This document shows, piece by piece, positions 9,591 to 27,911 of a stretch of 64,000 bases of DNA. The DNA comes from Haematococcus lacustris (Eukaryota > Chlorophyta > Chlorophyceae > Chlamydomonadales > Haematococcaceae), in the NCBI GenBank assembly GCA_030144725.1, contig JASKMD010000026.1:480750-544749 (forward strand), read 5' to 3'. Positions within the stretch are counted from its first letter, which is position 1. Each line of letters starts with the position of its first letter. The translations under genes were made by a program, and so were the position numbers. The notes beneath the pieces were generated by a model. It was not told the origin of the DNA, made no database searches, and worked only from the letters and a program-made list of their open reading frames with translations.

Positions 9591-11832
9591 GGCACCGCCT
9601 CTGCCATGATTCACACCTCGCCTTTGGTGCATGCGCAAGTGGGGACACCTCTTGCAGCGTCTGGCACCACCACACCCAGCGCAGTCAGCCGTGGGGGTGA
9701 CCTAGCAGCTGTAGAGGGCGCCTTGAGCAGGGTGGCCGCCGGTGATGCACCCATACCAGCAGGATTAGGGGTGAAACCGGTGCGCAGCCCAGCCCAGCCA
9801 GTCACCCGCAGGGGGGGAGGGGCAGCTGTCATTTCTGTCCCCTCCTCAGCACTAGACCCCGCAGCTCGGCGCATGTCTATGCCAACCAGCGCACCGCAGC
9901 CATCAGCATCTCACCTGGTTGTGGGCACCGCTGCAGCCCGGCGCTCCGCCATCCCACTGACCACGGCCCCACCACCGCAAGTTCCTCCCATGCCTCCGCT
10001 GCGCGCATCCCCTCCACCTACGCCGCAACGCTCCACCAGGGAAGTGGCATGGGGGTCTCTCTCACCGCTGCGGTTGGTTCTCTCTCTCCTCTTCCTCTTC
10101 TGGCTGCCCTCCATGGTGTCTTGCCTGCCGCCCCCTGTGCCGGGCATGTGCTCACCTGCCATCTCCTGCTCTGCCATCACCATGGTGCTGCCTGATGGTC
10201 CTGCTGTCAATCCCTCCCCACAGCAATACACCCAGCTGCCCAATGGTGTGTTGTTAGCTCAGCATGCGGCTCTATCCCAGCAGCAAGCACATCGCATGGC
10301 GGCTCTGGTTGCAGCTCATCCAGGTGCTTTTGCTCATTCTCTGAGTGACCTCACTGGTTACAAGGGCCCACGCGGTGCTTTTCGCATTGAGCTGTCCACC
10401 ACAGATCCCATCATCACCAAGCCCCGCCGCTATTCTGACCTGGAGCTGCAAGTGACGGACAAGAAGGTCCAGGAGCCGGAGGAGGCAGGCATCATCCAGC
10501 CCGTCACTGGCCCGTGCGACTATGCCTCAGCACCCACCCTGCCCATGAAGAAAGATGCTCAGGGGCAGTGGACAGACACCCGGTTCTGCATTGACTTCCG
10601 ACGGCTCAACGACGCCACCAAGTCTGACCGGTATGGGTTGCCTCTGCCAGAGGAGATGTTTGCCAGGGTGGGCAGCGCCAGGTGGTTCAGCAAACTGGAT
10701 ATGCGCTCAGGGTTCTTGCAAATCCCTGTGCACCCTGATGACCAGCTCAAGACTGCGTTCTGGGCACGCAACCGCCTGTACTGCTACACTCGCATGCCGT
10801 TTGGGCTGAAAAATGCCAGCGCTGAGTACCAGTGTCATGGACGCAGCCATCACCAGCGCCAGCCTGTCCCATTGCTGCATGGCCTTCATCGATGATGTGC
10901 TTGTGTACAGTGACAGCTTTGAGGCGCACTGTGAGCACGTGCAAGCCCTGCTGCAGATGTTGCAGTCCATTGGCATGTTCGCGCACCCTGAGAAGACCAT
11001 CCTGGCCGCCGACCGTGTGGAATACCTCGGCCACGACGTCTCCGTCCATGGGCTTACCCCCACTCAGGCAAAGTGCCAAGCGCTACGTGACATGCCTGCT
11101 CCCACTGATGTATCCAGCCTTCGCACAGCCATGGGTGTGTTCAACTACTATCGCTGCTACATTCCTGACTTCAGCATCATTGCTGCCCCCATCACCTCTC
11201 TCACAAGGAAAGGGGTGGCGTGGTGTTGGGGTCGTGAGCAGCAGGCCGCCTACAGCACACTCAAAGACAGGATTTGCACTCTTGGCTTGGTGCTGCGCCG
11301 CTTTGACCCTGAGCGCCCCCTTGTCCTGCACACTGACTGGTCTCGGGAGGGCTGTGCGGGTATCTTGGGGCAGGTGGACACGGGGATGAGTACATGGTGG
11401 CTTGCTGCAGCCGCAGCTGCAACGTGCATGAGCCGCAGCTGCAACTATGCCAGCTACACGGGCGAGATGCTAGCTGTGGTGTGGGCTGTCAAAACCCTCC
11501 GCTTCTACCTTCATGGCAGGCACTTTACCATTGTCACTGACCACCAGCCTTTGTCTTGGCTGATGTCTGGGCAACACCACTCTGGCCAAGTGGCACGCTG
11601 GGCCATGCAGCTGCAGGAGTACGACTTTACCGTCAAGCACCGTCCTGGGGTTACCCACCAGAATGCTGACTCCCTGTCACGCTTTCCCAGGCCCACCTGC
11701 ACGGATTCCACTGGCGCCTGCCTCGACCCTCCTCCTGCCCTTGCCTCTCTCATGCGTGGCGCTGCCACTACCAGCCCTCCAAACCTGCCCACACCTACCC
11801 TTTTCAGCTGCCCTGGCCGCCATCACCTCTGA
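9591..11832 (+). pseudogene. reverse transcriptase-RNase H part of gypsy-type pol
   Basis: A Pro/Ala-rich linker (to about 10200) is followed by reverse transcriptase motifs: FCIDFRRLNDATKSDRYGLP, FSKLDMRSGFLQIPVHP, TAFWARNRLYCYTRMPFGLKN, then after a frameshift near 10831 the catalytic box AFIDDVLVYS and VEYLGH. The RNase H region follows, with VLHTDWSREG, ASYTGEMLAVVWAV, TIVTDHQPLSWL and HRPGVTHQNADSLSR. The order and the F-I-D-D box are Ty3/gypsy-type. The single-base shift splits the enzyme between fingers and palm, so no functional polymerase is made from this copy. Confidence 0.9.
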
Positions 11833-12250
11833 CGACCTCCTGCTCGGCAACCAAGGAAGTGTGGCAGATGCTTATCACCACGAACCCAACACACCCTCCT
11901 CCCATCCATCCGCCTCTTACCACACTCTTACTCACCGTGCCACCAGCTGGGTCCGAGCAGCCCAGCACATTCTCATTGCCACCTCCACCACCACAGCCCA
12001 GTTGGGGGTCACCTCGGGCTTACCAGACACTTGCGCTGTGCGCATGCCTCTTGCCATCAACACCACATGTGTGGCCTCCTCTTTCTTTCCGGCAGTGGCA
12101 GCAGAAGGGGTAGTGCTGCTTGAGCTGCAAGGGGGTCTTGGGGCTGGGTTAGAGATGATGCTACGCAATGGTGAACACATCCTCCGCTACATCTACTGTG
12201 ACAAATCTCCTGCCTGCCAGCATCTCATCCTCCACCGTCTTTCTCAACTA

Positions 12251-13008
12251 CCGTACTATCTCTTTTGATTCGCGAGGCCCCGAAAAATAAAATTAAATAC
12301 TCATTCCCGACCCAAAAAAAAGATTGTTTACTTCTTCCCGATGCAAACAATGCTGCAAAACACAGTTCTGAGGATGTGGGTGTGCTTATAAATATTCTAG
12401 GCTGCCATACCTTGCATACCATGTCAATCCTCCATGGATCTAGCACTTCTTGCACATGTCACCATGTCAAGCTACCTAGTCACCCAGTCAAAGCCAGTAT
12501 GCAAGGGTAGTGTCACCGTGCACCAAGTCACCAAATCTTGACTTTGCACTAGATAGGGCACTGAACCTCCCCCATGAAGTCATGGTGCTCCTGTGGCTGC
12601 TTGCAGTGCCGGCATATATCTGCATCCTCCTCTGAACAATCAAACTTGCGTGCCCTTGCAGTCACCCATGCCGCAGCTTTGGCCAAGGCGAAGACCCCAG
12701 CAGCTGACTTGGTGCGGCCAGCCACCCCGGCTGCTGACCTGGTGCGGCCAGCCACACCGGCTGCTGCCCTAGACTGGCCAACCACCCCTACAACTGACTT
12801 CTTGCAGCCAGCCACCCCGGCTGCTAACTTGCTAACTACAAGCCTAACACAAACTAACACAAAGCGGTCCATCGCATCGATATTTATGCAGGTCAAATAA
12901 TTGTTTGACCACTTCGCGATTCAGTCAAAAACCACATTGTTTACTCGTTCGCGGTTTCGCGAGGCCAAAAAAACGATCCGCGGACGCGAATCAAAAGAGA
13001 GAGTACGG
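12251..13008 (-). mobile_element. 758-bp TA-flanked terminal-inverted-repeat element, copy 1
   Basis: Both ends start CCGTACTMTCTCTTTTGATT and continue to a 24-bp inverted repeat with one mismatch. The element is flanked by TA on both sides (12249-12250 and 13009-13010). Removing the element and one TA rejoins the gypsy frame in register, which fixes the TA target duplication and the borders. The interior ends are AT-rich and the centre is GC-rich. A second copy of the same length lies inverted at 16116-16873. The TA duplication fits Tc1/mariner-type or other TA-targeting elements; no transposase is visible. Confidence 0.9.
12549..12881 (-). CDS. small uncharacterised ORF in 758-bp element (copy 1)
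   Basis: From an ATG reading MDRFVLVCVRLVVSK, about 107 codons. It has four or more imperfect decapeptide repeats of an AAGVAGRTKS type, then a cysteine/histidine end reading CSEEDADICRHCKQPQEHH, a possible small zinc-binding knot. The identical frame is present in copy 2 (16252-16575). The complementary strand is also open for 108 codons, so coding potential is uncertain and no function is claimed. Confidence 0.35.
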   Translation of the reverse strand: MDAMDRFVLVCVRLVVSKLAAGVAGCKKSVVGVVGQSRAAAGVAGRTRSAAGVAGRTKSAAGVFALAKAAAWVTARARKFDCSEEDADICRHCKQPQEHHDFMGEVQCPI

Positions 13009-14106
13009 TATCAGCCACCTACCCTGGGTTGTTGCCTCCTGCTGCTTCTACTTCTGCACTCACCGCTCTGCCCCAGGATGTGGGCACCATCACTTCAGCC
13101 GACCTGGTGCGTGCTGGAGCGCGCGGTCCGCATCAGTGGCTGGTCGTGGCCGGATGGGAGTGTCCGGACCTTCCCACTGTTGGCAGCCTGGCTGGTCTGC
13201 AAGGCCCACCATCCAGCACCTTCCTTCCCACCATGTGGGCTGCTTACAGCAGCTTCAACCCCTGCTACGCCCTGGGCAAACCTCGTGAACCCGACATCCA
13301 AGAACGGGAGCTGGTACCGCTGCTGCGCTTGGCTGTGCCCTTGAGGAGCAGCACGCTATCACAAAACGCTGCATCAACGCCACAACTGCAGGGAGTTTGT
13401 ATGCTATCTCATCTGCTCTGCACCGTGCCAACCTGTTGCGGGACCATGCACATCACTGTCTCTCTCTCCGTACGGCCTCGCACGCCTTGGCAGTCGCTGT
13501 TGGGGGGGGTGCACAGCTGATGCTCAGCTCTCACACCAGCACCAACCAGACCTGCTCGCCTCTCTCAGCACCTGATCCAGTCCTGCCCACATCCGTAGTG
13601 GTGCAGCCAGCAGTTGTCATTGCCCAGCTTGCTGATGTTGCTGACACCGAGCGTGACATTCACGACGACACAGCCACAATGCAGTTGCTTCGGCACCACA
13701 CCTTGCCTGCTGGGTTGCCGCATGCTGAGCAGCGTCGGGCACAGCGTCGCGCACAGGCTTATGTCTGGGACAGCTACAAGCTGCTTAGGCGCATGGCAGA
13801 CGGCAGCACTCGCATTGTCCCTGCTCCTGCTGAGCGCCCACACTTAGTGTCCACCATGTACAACAACACTGGGCACTTTGGTGGCAGGCGCACGGCAGCT
13901 CTGCTGCAGCACACCTATTGGTGGCGTGGGTTGGCAGCATATGCTCAGGCGGTTGTGGCACGTTGCACCGCCTGTGACAGAGTCAAAGCTGCATTCAATG
14001 CTAAGTCCCCTGAGCTGCACAGCCTACCCATTCGTGCTCTCTTCTACCGCTGGGGTGTAGACCTCTGTGGTCCTTTCATCCCAGCCGATCTGGCCACAAG
14101 TACATC

Positions 14107-16014
14107 ATGGTCTGCATTGAGCATTTGTCTAAATGGGTCAAGATAATCCCCATCCCCAATAAGGAGGCAGCCACCACAGCCTCAGCTTTTGCGCATCACG
14201 TGCTAGGACGCTATGGTGCCTGTGCTGAAGTAGTCACTGACGGAGGCACAGAGTTCCAGGGGGCCTTTGCAGAGTTGCTGCAGCGCGCACTCATCGATCA
14301 CAGAACCACCTCTGCCAACCACCCTCAGAGCAATGGGCTGTCTGAGCGATGTGTGCAGACTGTCAAGGCATGCCTGCGCAAGCACTGCACCAGCAACCGT
14401 GTCACTGACCAGTGGGATGATGCCCTGCCCATGATTGCTCTGGGGTACAGGTGTTCCACCCAGGAAAGCACCCGTATGACACCCTACGAGTTGCTGTTTG
14501 CGCGCAAGCCTGTGGTTCCCCCAGCCATAGCTGAGCGGGTGGAGCAGCCCATCAACTTTGACGACCCAGAGCTGGCTGCCGAGCTGGTGATGCACCGTGC
14601 AGCTGCTGTCACTGACAACATGGTCATTGCCATGGACAACCAGGCCGTCGCTCTGCACCGGGACCAGCTGAGGTATGCCATGACTCGCTCCGGCAGCTAC
14701 CAGCCAGCAGCCCGCTCCTTCAAACCAGGTGACTTTGTCTATCTCCGCCTGGCTGCCAAGCACAACATGCTGCAGCCAGAGGCACGCCCAGAGATCTATC
14801 GGGTGGTGGTAGTCAAGGACAGCGGGGTGGCAGTGCTCACGGGCAAGTGTGGCACCCAGTTCAATGAGCACATCTCCAACCTATCTCCTTGTCACCTGCT
14901 TGACCTGGATGGCACTATTGATGTCGGTCTGGCACGCCCACACATTGATCACCCGTGCGAAGTGTGCCGCTTCACGGGTGATGAGGCAGTCATGCTAATG
15001 TGTGATGGCTGCGGCACTGGCTGGCACACCTACTGTCTCACACCTGCTCTCGATGCCGTGCCTGAGGGTGATTGGCTCTGCCCGCGTTGCGTGGGGGCTG
15101 GAGTGACCTACGGTGAGGTTAAGGACAGGCAGCTGCTTGCTGCGCCAGCACCTCCACCGCTACAGGATCCTTTCCTCTCCAAGGCTGTGCTCAGCAAGAT
15201 CAAAGCTGCCCGGGAGCTGCATGGTCGCGTGGTGCATTGCCCAGCCAACAAGGCGGCGCCTGAGCGCTGGGGCGTCGTCACCTACAAGGGCGATGAGTGC
15301 AGGCCTAAGTATTTCCGCATCACATTCCAGGATGGCAGCATCATTGACGACCTACAGCATGCTGTCCTGTTGCGCAAGGGTTGGCTGATGCCCAAGGGTT
15401 CAGAGCTGCCCAAGCACCTAGCAGCAAGCACAGTCACAGCCGCCACTCTGCCAGACCACTGGCTGCTCGGCAGCACTACCGGCGTGCTCACTGCGCTTCA
15501 TTGCCTCTTGCCTGGATCCTGGCACCCTAGTGTCGCAGCTACCATTGCTCAGGGCTATCAGCTCATGCAACCAACCAACATCACACCTCAGGAGCTGCGT
15601 GTGGCAAGCACAGTCATCAACCTGGACCTCATGCACAGCCTGCTGGATCCATGCACCACTACACCCATCATTATATCGGGGCTTGAATTGCAGCCATTGT
15701 CAGCACAACTGCATCTATCTCTTTCCCCTGCTGCCTACCGTGCATTGTTGCAACAGCAGCCCATCGACGCCATCATCAGCCGCCCCGACCCTACTGTCCT
15801 GGATCTGCTGCTGCCGCTAGCGGTGATCTATGCTCATTCCCTGGTGTGCATGTTGGTGCCGCATGCCTACCTCTCAGATGCACCACCCGCTCGTTTCCGC
15901 TGGATCCAACAGCTCAAGCAAGCTGAGCGTCTACTTCACGTCACCTGTCCAAGCTTGGGGTCTGGGATGATAAGGGGTTCCCATGGGGTCATCTTATCAC
16001 GTGACAACACGTAG
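14107..16014 (+). pseudogene. integrase core + PHD finger + methyltransferase-like tail (635 codons)
   Basis: Residues 1-130 are the integrase core: the second catalytic Asp is in VVTDGGTEF (D45) and Glu in SNGLSERCVQ (E80), with the first Asp upstream across the frameshift. Residues 205-265 are a C-terminal integrase segment (FKPGDFVYLRL). Residues 284-328 form a complete C4HC3 PHD finger: C284, C287, C299, C302, H307, C310, C325, C328. Residues 380-430 (GVVTYKGDECRPKYFRI, FQDGSIIDDL) resemble a small beta-barrel reader. Residues about 500-612 resemble a class-I methyltransferase fold in layout (LLDPCTTT, then DAIISRPDPTVLD, then LPLAV and VPHAYLSDAP). However, the glycine-rich and N/D-P-P-Y motifs are degenerate. 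The stop lies in the terminal inverted repeat region. Confidence 0.72.
15980..15998 (-). repeat. right terminal inverted repeat of gypsy-type element
   Basis: tcccatggggtcatcttat, the inverted match to 5319-5337. Confidence 0.6.
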
Positions 16015-16115
16015 GGTAGGTCCCGACTCCTAGGTTAGGGACACACACCGGTCTCTCACTGCTGTGGAATAGTGTAGGATGCCACAGGAGGATAGGGATA
16101 CAGGGATGTTGGGTA

Positions 16116-16873
16116 CCGTACTCTCTCTTTTGATTCGCGTCCGCGGATCGTTTTTTTGGCCTCGCGAAACCGCGAACGAGTAAACAATGTGGTTTTTGAC
16201 TGAATCGCGAAGTGGTCAAACAATTATTTTACCTGCATAAATATCGATGCGATGGACCGCTTTGTGTTAGTTTGTGTTAGGCTTGTAGTTAGCAAGTTAG
16301 CAGCCGGGGTGGCTGGCTGCAAGAAGTCAGTTGTAGGGGTGGTTGGCCAGTCTAGGGCAGCAGCCGGTGTGGCTGGCCGCACCAGGTCAGCAGCCGGGGT
16401 GGCTGGCCGCACCAAGTCAGCTGCTGGGGTCTTCGCCTTGGCCAAAGCTGCGGCATGGGTGACTGCAAGGGCACGCAAGTTTGATTGTTCAGAGGAGGAT
16501 GCAGATATATGCCGGCACTGCAAGCAGCCACAGGAGCACCATGACTTCATGGGGGAGGTTCAGTGCCCTATCTAGTGCAAAGTCAAGATTTGGTGACTTG
16601 GTGCACGGTGACACTACCCTTGCATACTGGCTTTGACTGGGTGACTAGGTAGCTTGACATGGTGACATGTGCAAGAAGTGCTAGATCCATGGAGGATTGA
16701 CATGGTATGCAAGGTATGGCAGCCTAGAATATTTATAAGCACACCCACATCCTCAGAACTGTGTTTTGCAGCATTGTTTGCATCGGGAAGAAGTAAACAA
16801 TCTTTTTTTTGGGTCGGGAATGAGTATTTAATTTTATTTTTCGGGGCCTCGCGAATCAAAAGAGATAGTACGG
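16116..16873 (+). mobile_element. 758-bp TA-flanked terminal-inverted-repeat element, copy 2 (inverted)
   Basis: Same length and, as far as I can read, nearly the same sequence as 12251-13008, in the opposite orientation; flanked by TA at 16114-16115 and 16874-16875. It sits about 100 bp beyond the gypsy element. The two copies form a widely spaced inverted repeat around the integrase/PHD coding region. Confidence 0.9.
16252..16575 (+). CDS. small uncharacterised ORF in 758-bp element (copy 2)
   Basis: 107 codons from MDRFVLVCVRL to ...GEVQCPI and stop, identical in translation to the frame in copy 1. It has tandem AAGVAGRTKS-like decapeptides and a terminal C-x9-C-x2-C-x5-HH cluster. The absence of differences between copies may reflect youth rather than selection. 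Confidence 0.35.
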   Translation: MDRFVLVCVRLVVSKLAAGVAGCKKSVVGVVGQSRAAAGVAGRTRSAAGVAGRTKSAAGVFALAKAAAWVTARARKFDCSEEDADICRHCKQPQEHHDFMGEVQCPI

Positions 16874-16875
16874 TA

Positions 16876-17740
16876 TATCCATTCATAAAAATATCTACTG
16901 CCATATAGGTAGGTCTATGGCAGGCCTGTCTTGACTTATTTTGGACTTATGCAGACTTCTCAAATGATGCACTACGCCCATGCCAGCCCCAGCGCCAGAA
17001 GGAAGCATCTCAATGTGAGTAACAGGTGTAGACAGAGAATGATGATGGGTGCAAGGCAGGCACTTGGGAATGGGTGTGAATTCCTGCTTCACTGGCGACT
17101 GGGATAGGGGCTTCATATGTTCATGCTTTCACTCGCACCTGCGCTGGTTTCCGTGTACGCTGCTACATGCCAACCAATCTGTTTCTCTCCGGGTGTGATG
17201 TAAGAACGGGGAGGGCGCCCGCCACCGGACGACACTTATGATTGCCTAGGCACAACACTCCGTGGGCCTTGCGATGCACAGCCGACGCATGCACGCTCGG
17301 GAGGCCGCCCGTTTGGCGCCCACCTCCGCGAATCAGCCGTAGGACCAGCCAAACCCGTCATGAGCCCTTCCCTCAAACCTCACAGTGCCCAAGGCCCTCA
17401 AACCTCACAGTGCTCAAGGTGCCCAAGCGCTCCCAACCCCAGCTTTAGCCGCAGGCCCCATCAGCCACCCAAACGCAGCCAGCCCTTCCAGTCCAGTATA
17501 AGGCCGATTTGGACAACATTGCAGTTGGCAGGGCCAGGGAGTTGGGCAGGAGGCATGGGAGGTTGATGATGGTGGGGAGGCTGGAAGAGGGCACATCCCT
17601 GGCCAGCAGGCAGCCACCGAGCAGCATAAGCAGCACCGGCGGGGCACCATCACCTACGATGTCACAGGTCAAGCCAGTTATGAAGGGGTAGGGCACTTGG
17701 GTCCCAGGGCCAAGAGAAGAAGAGAAGAAAAGCATTCACA
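16876..17740. other. no gene recognised
   Basis: Intergenic or decayed repeat DNA. A direct repeat of cctcaaacctcacagtg with ccaagg-type flanks lies near 17373-17420. Nothing with coding signature was found on either strand. Confidence 0.5.
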
Positions 17741-17945
17741 GACCAACACAACTTATTAAACAAGGAACAACATGTTGGACTGTGGGTAATCTCACTCAGC
17801 TACTCCAAACATGTTGAAGCAACTTCGGTCGCACCCTTGATGACTGCAAACCCCACTCCGGTGGCACGTTCCTGGGGCAAACCCCCTGACCACTGGGCAC
17901 CTCATCAAAACTAACTTGAAAGGCTAACAGCCTGTGCAAACTACT
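17740..17945 (-). repeat. 3' tail of Fanzor-like element, matches 41680-41880
   Basis: Directly 3' (on the minus strand) of the Fanzor-like stop codon at 17951. The same ~200 bp appears at 41680-41880 in the same orientation. Landmarks are gtgggtaatctcactcagct, tcggtcgcacccttgatgac and ccctgaccactgggcacctc. It is interpreted as the element's 3' untranslated region. Confidence 0.75.
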
Positions 17946-17950
17946 AGGGC

Positions 17951-18519
17951 CTACGCATTGTTGCGGGCCCGGCCATCAATGCCCCGCCGGTACTCTGCAG
18001 CCCGGTGCAACCGCTGCCTGACCTTGGGCAGCCGGTCATTGACCAACTTGTAGCCCTGCTGGTACTCCTTGCCAACAGGGGGCAAAGCCTTCAGGTCAGT
18101 CCAGCTGCACAGCTCCAGGGGGCACTGCTTGCTCTCCCCAATGCGCTGGAAGTTGAGGCACGGGTTGGTGTCCCGGTCCAGCCACCTGCCCCATGGGGGG
18201 GCCTGGGGTCGTGGCACTGGGCCAGCTGCAGCAAGGGGGGGCTGGTCTGGGGGCTGGTCCTGGGCAGGGGGAGGTGGAGGGGCCTGGGCTGGTGGCTCCT
18301 GGGCAAGGAGGGCCTGGGCAAGGGGGGCTGGGGCTGGGGGAGGGGGAGGGGAGGGGGAGGGGGGTTGGGCGGCACCTCATGGCACCACTTCAGGCCTTGC
18401 ACAAACTTAGCTTGCCGCAGGCTCCAGGCTGGGCGCAAGAGCCGGTGGTTGACCTGGCCTGCTGGGGGTACCCAGTCTGCGGGCCTAGGGCTCATGACAG
18501 GCTGCTCATGTGGGGCCAA
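17951..18519 (-). pseudogene. second Fanzor/TnpB-like C-terminal relic, frameshifted
   Basis: Minus-strand reading: RLLRPAWSLRQAKFVQGLKW, a Pro-rich spacer, then (in a shifted frame) WGRWLDRDTNPCLNFQRIGE, WTDLKALPP, GKEYQQGY and a basic end RGIDGRARNNA. W-L-D-R-D-T-N-x-x-L-N aligns by eye with the RuvC-III block of TnpB/Fanzor proteins, but with a sequence quite different from the 4681-5210 relic, so this is a separate lineage. The two frames join across a run of seven C (plus-strand G7 near 18194-18200), so one inserted or deleted base explains the break; it could be an assembly error. The start and RuvC-I/II part are not found. Confidence 0.5.
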
Positions 18520-19282
18520 GGTTGCGGCTCAGAAGAGTGTGGCCGTCACTGTGGGGACTGCAAGGCAAGGGTGAGCGAGGTCGCAAACTCACAACCTTTA
18601 TTCTTGCCTTGAAGGCCAAGCCTTGTCTTGCCAGGCTGGCCAGGCCTATGTGACAAGCAACTGCTTAGTGGGGGACTGCTGTCACGCGAACGGCTGTGGG
18701 TGGTAGGGAGAGTTGCCAGGATGTTGAGTGCTCGCAGCAGCCATGCAATAGCCCTCACACCCTCCCAGACAAGCTGTTCCCTCAAGTCAGGGCTGTCGTT
18801 TCACACCTGTTGAGCACCTCGCCCAGGACCCCACAAAGAGTCAAGAGGACCATGGCAACTGCCAGGACCATTGTGATGTTGCCAGCTCAGTCAGCAAGGT
18901 ATCCTAGCCCACCCAGTAAGCTATGCCCACCAGGTCGCTCTCAGCTGCTCTTGTGCCAGCTGCTCTTGCACCAGCTGCTCGTGCGTCAGCTGGCTCAGAG
19001 GGTACTACATCCTGCCTCTGCTGGTGCCTTGCTCCCCACCCCTGCTGGTCCACCCGAACAATGCTTTGCCCGTCATCCACTTGGGCGGGTACAGGTCAGC
19101 AGTCCCGCTGACAGTCGAGCTGAACTCGTCTAGTCGGCAGGGGGTGTTTCCGACATAACTCCGACATCGTCCGACATCCTGACCTGCCTCCCCCGCGTCG
19201 CCAGCATCACGGAGCTCCTCAGCTATGCGGTTTTGATTAAGATAAGGTCACCTGTGATAGGGTGAGGCGCAGGCGCAGGCGC
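18520..19282. other. no gene recognised
   Basis: Short frames on both strands without family resemblance. It may hold the 5' part of the Fanzor-like relic (minus) and the promoter or 5' untranslated region of the JmjC gene (plus). The tract atggt...ctcttgtgccagctgctcttgcaccagctgctcgtg near 18940-18990 is a degenerate 18-bp tandem repeat. Confidence 0.4.
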
Positions 19283-27884
<8,602 letters not shown>

Positions 27885-27911
27885 AGAAATGGAAGTCGCC
27901 TGCCCCGGCAT

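Larger units (their letters stand above)
11800..14146 (+). pseudogene. gypsy pol linker and HHCC integrase N-domain, interrupted
   Basis: After RNase H the reading continues in another frame (…LLLGNQGSVADAYHH… to …LHRLSQL) up to the 758-bp insertion at 12251, and resumes at 13011 in register (…DVGTITSADLVRAG…). The integrase zinc domain follows in the 13397-14146 frame: NTGHFGGRRTAALLQHTYWW then VVARCTACDRVKA, with WGVDLCGP carrying the first catalytic Asp. A frameshift near 14090 moves the rest of the integrase to the next frame. The linker is longer than in most gypsy elements and I do not recognise a domain in it. Confidence 0.8.
5295..16011 (+). mobile_element. Ty3/gypsy-type retroelement, nested and broken
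   Basis: A single element in Gag-protease-RT-RNaseH-integrase order, the Ty3/gypsy order. Without its two guests (hAT 7337-9582 and the 758-bp element 12251-13008) it is about 7.7 kb. No long terminal repeats are seen. Instead a 19-bp inverted repeat, ATAAGATGACCCCATGGGA, lies near 5319-5337 and, inverted, near 15980-15998. A 12-bp direct repeat GGGATGATAAGG is at 5335-5346 and 15964-15975. TAGGGTAGG occurs at 5286-5294 and 16012-16020 and may be the target duplication, although 9 bp is long for this class. Frameshifts near 10831, 11800 and 14090 show that this copy is dead. Confidence 0.8.

Noticed and set aside
12574..12900. Plus-strand 108-codon frame in the 758-bp element (and its mirror in copy 2)
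   Set aside because: It is the complement of the other open frame; both arise from repeats, and neither strand can be preferred with confidence, so only one was listed at low confidence.
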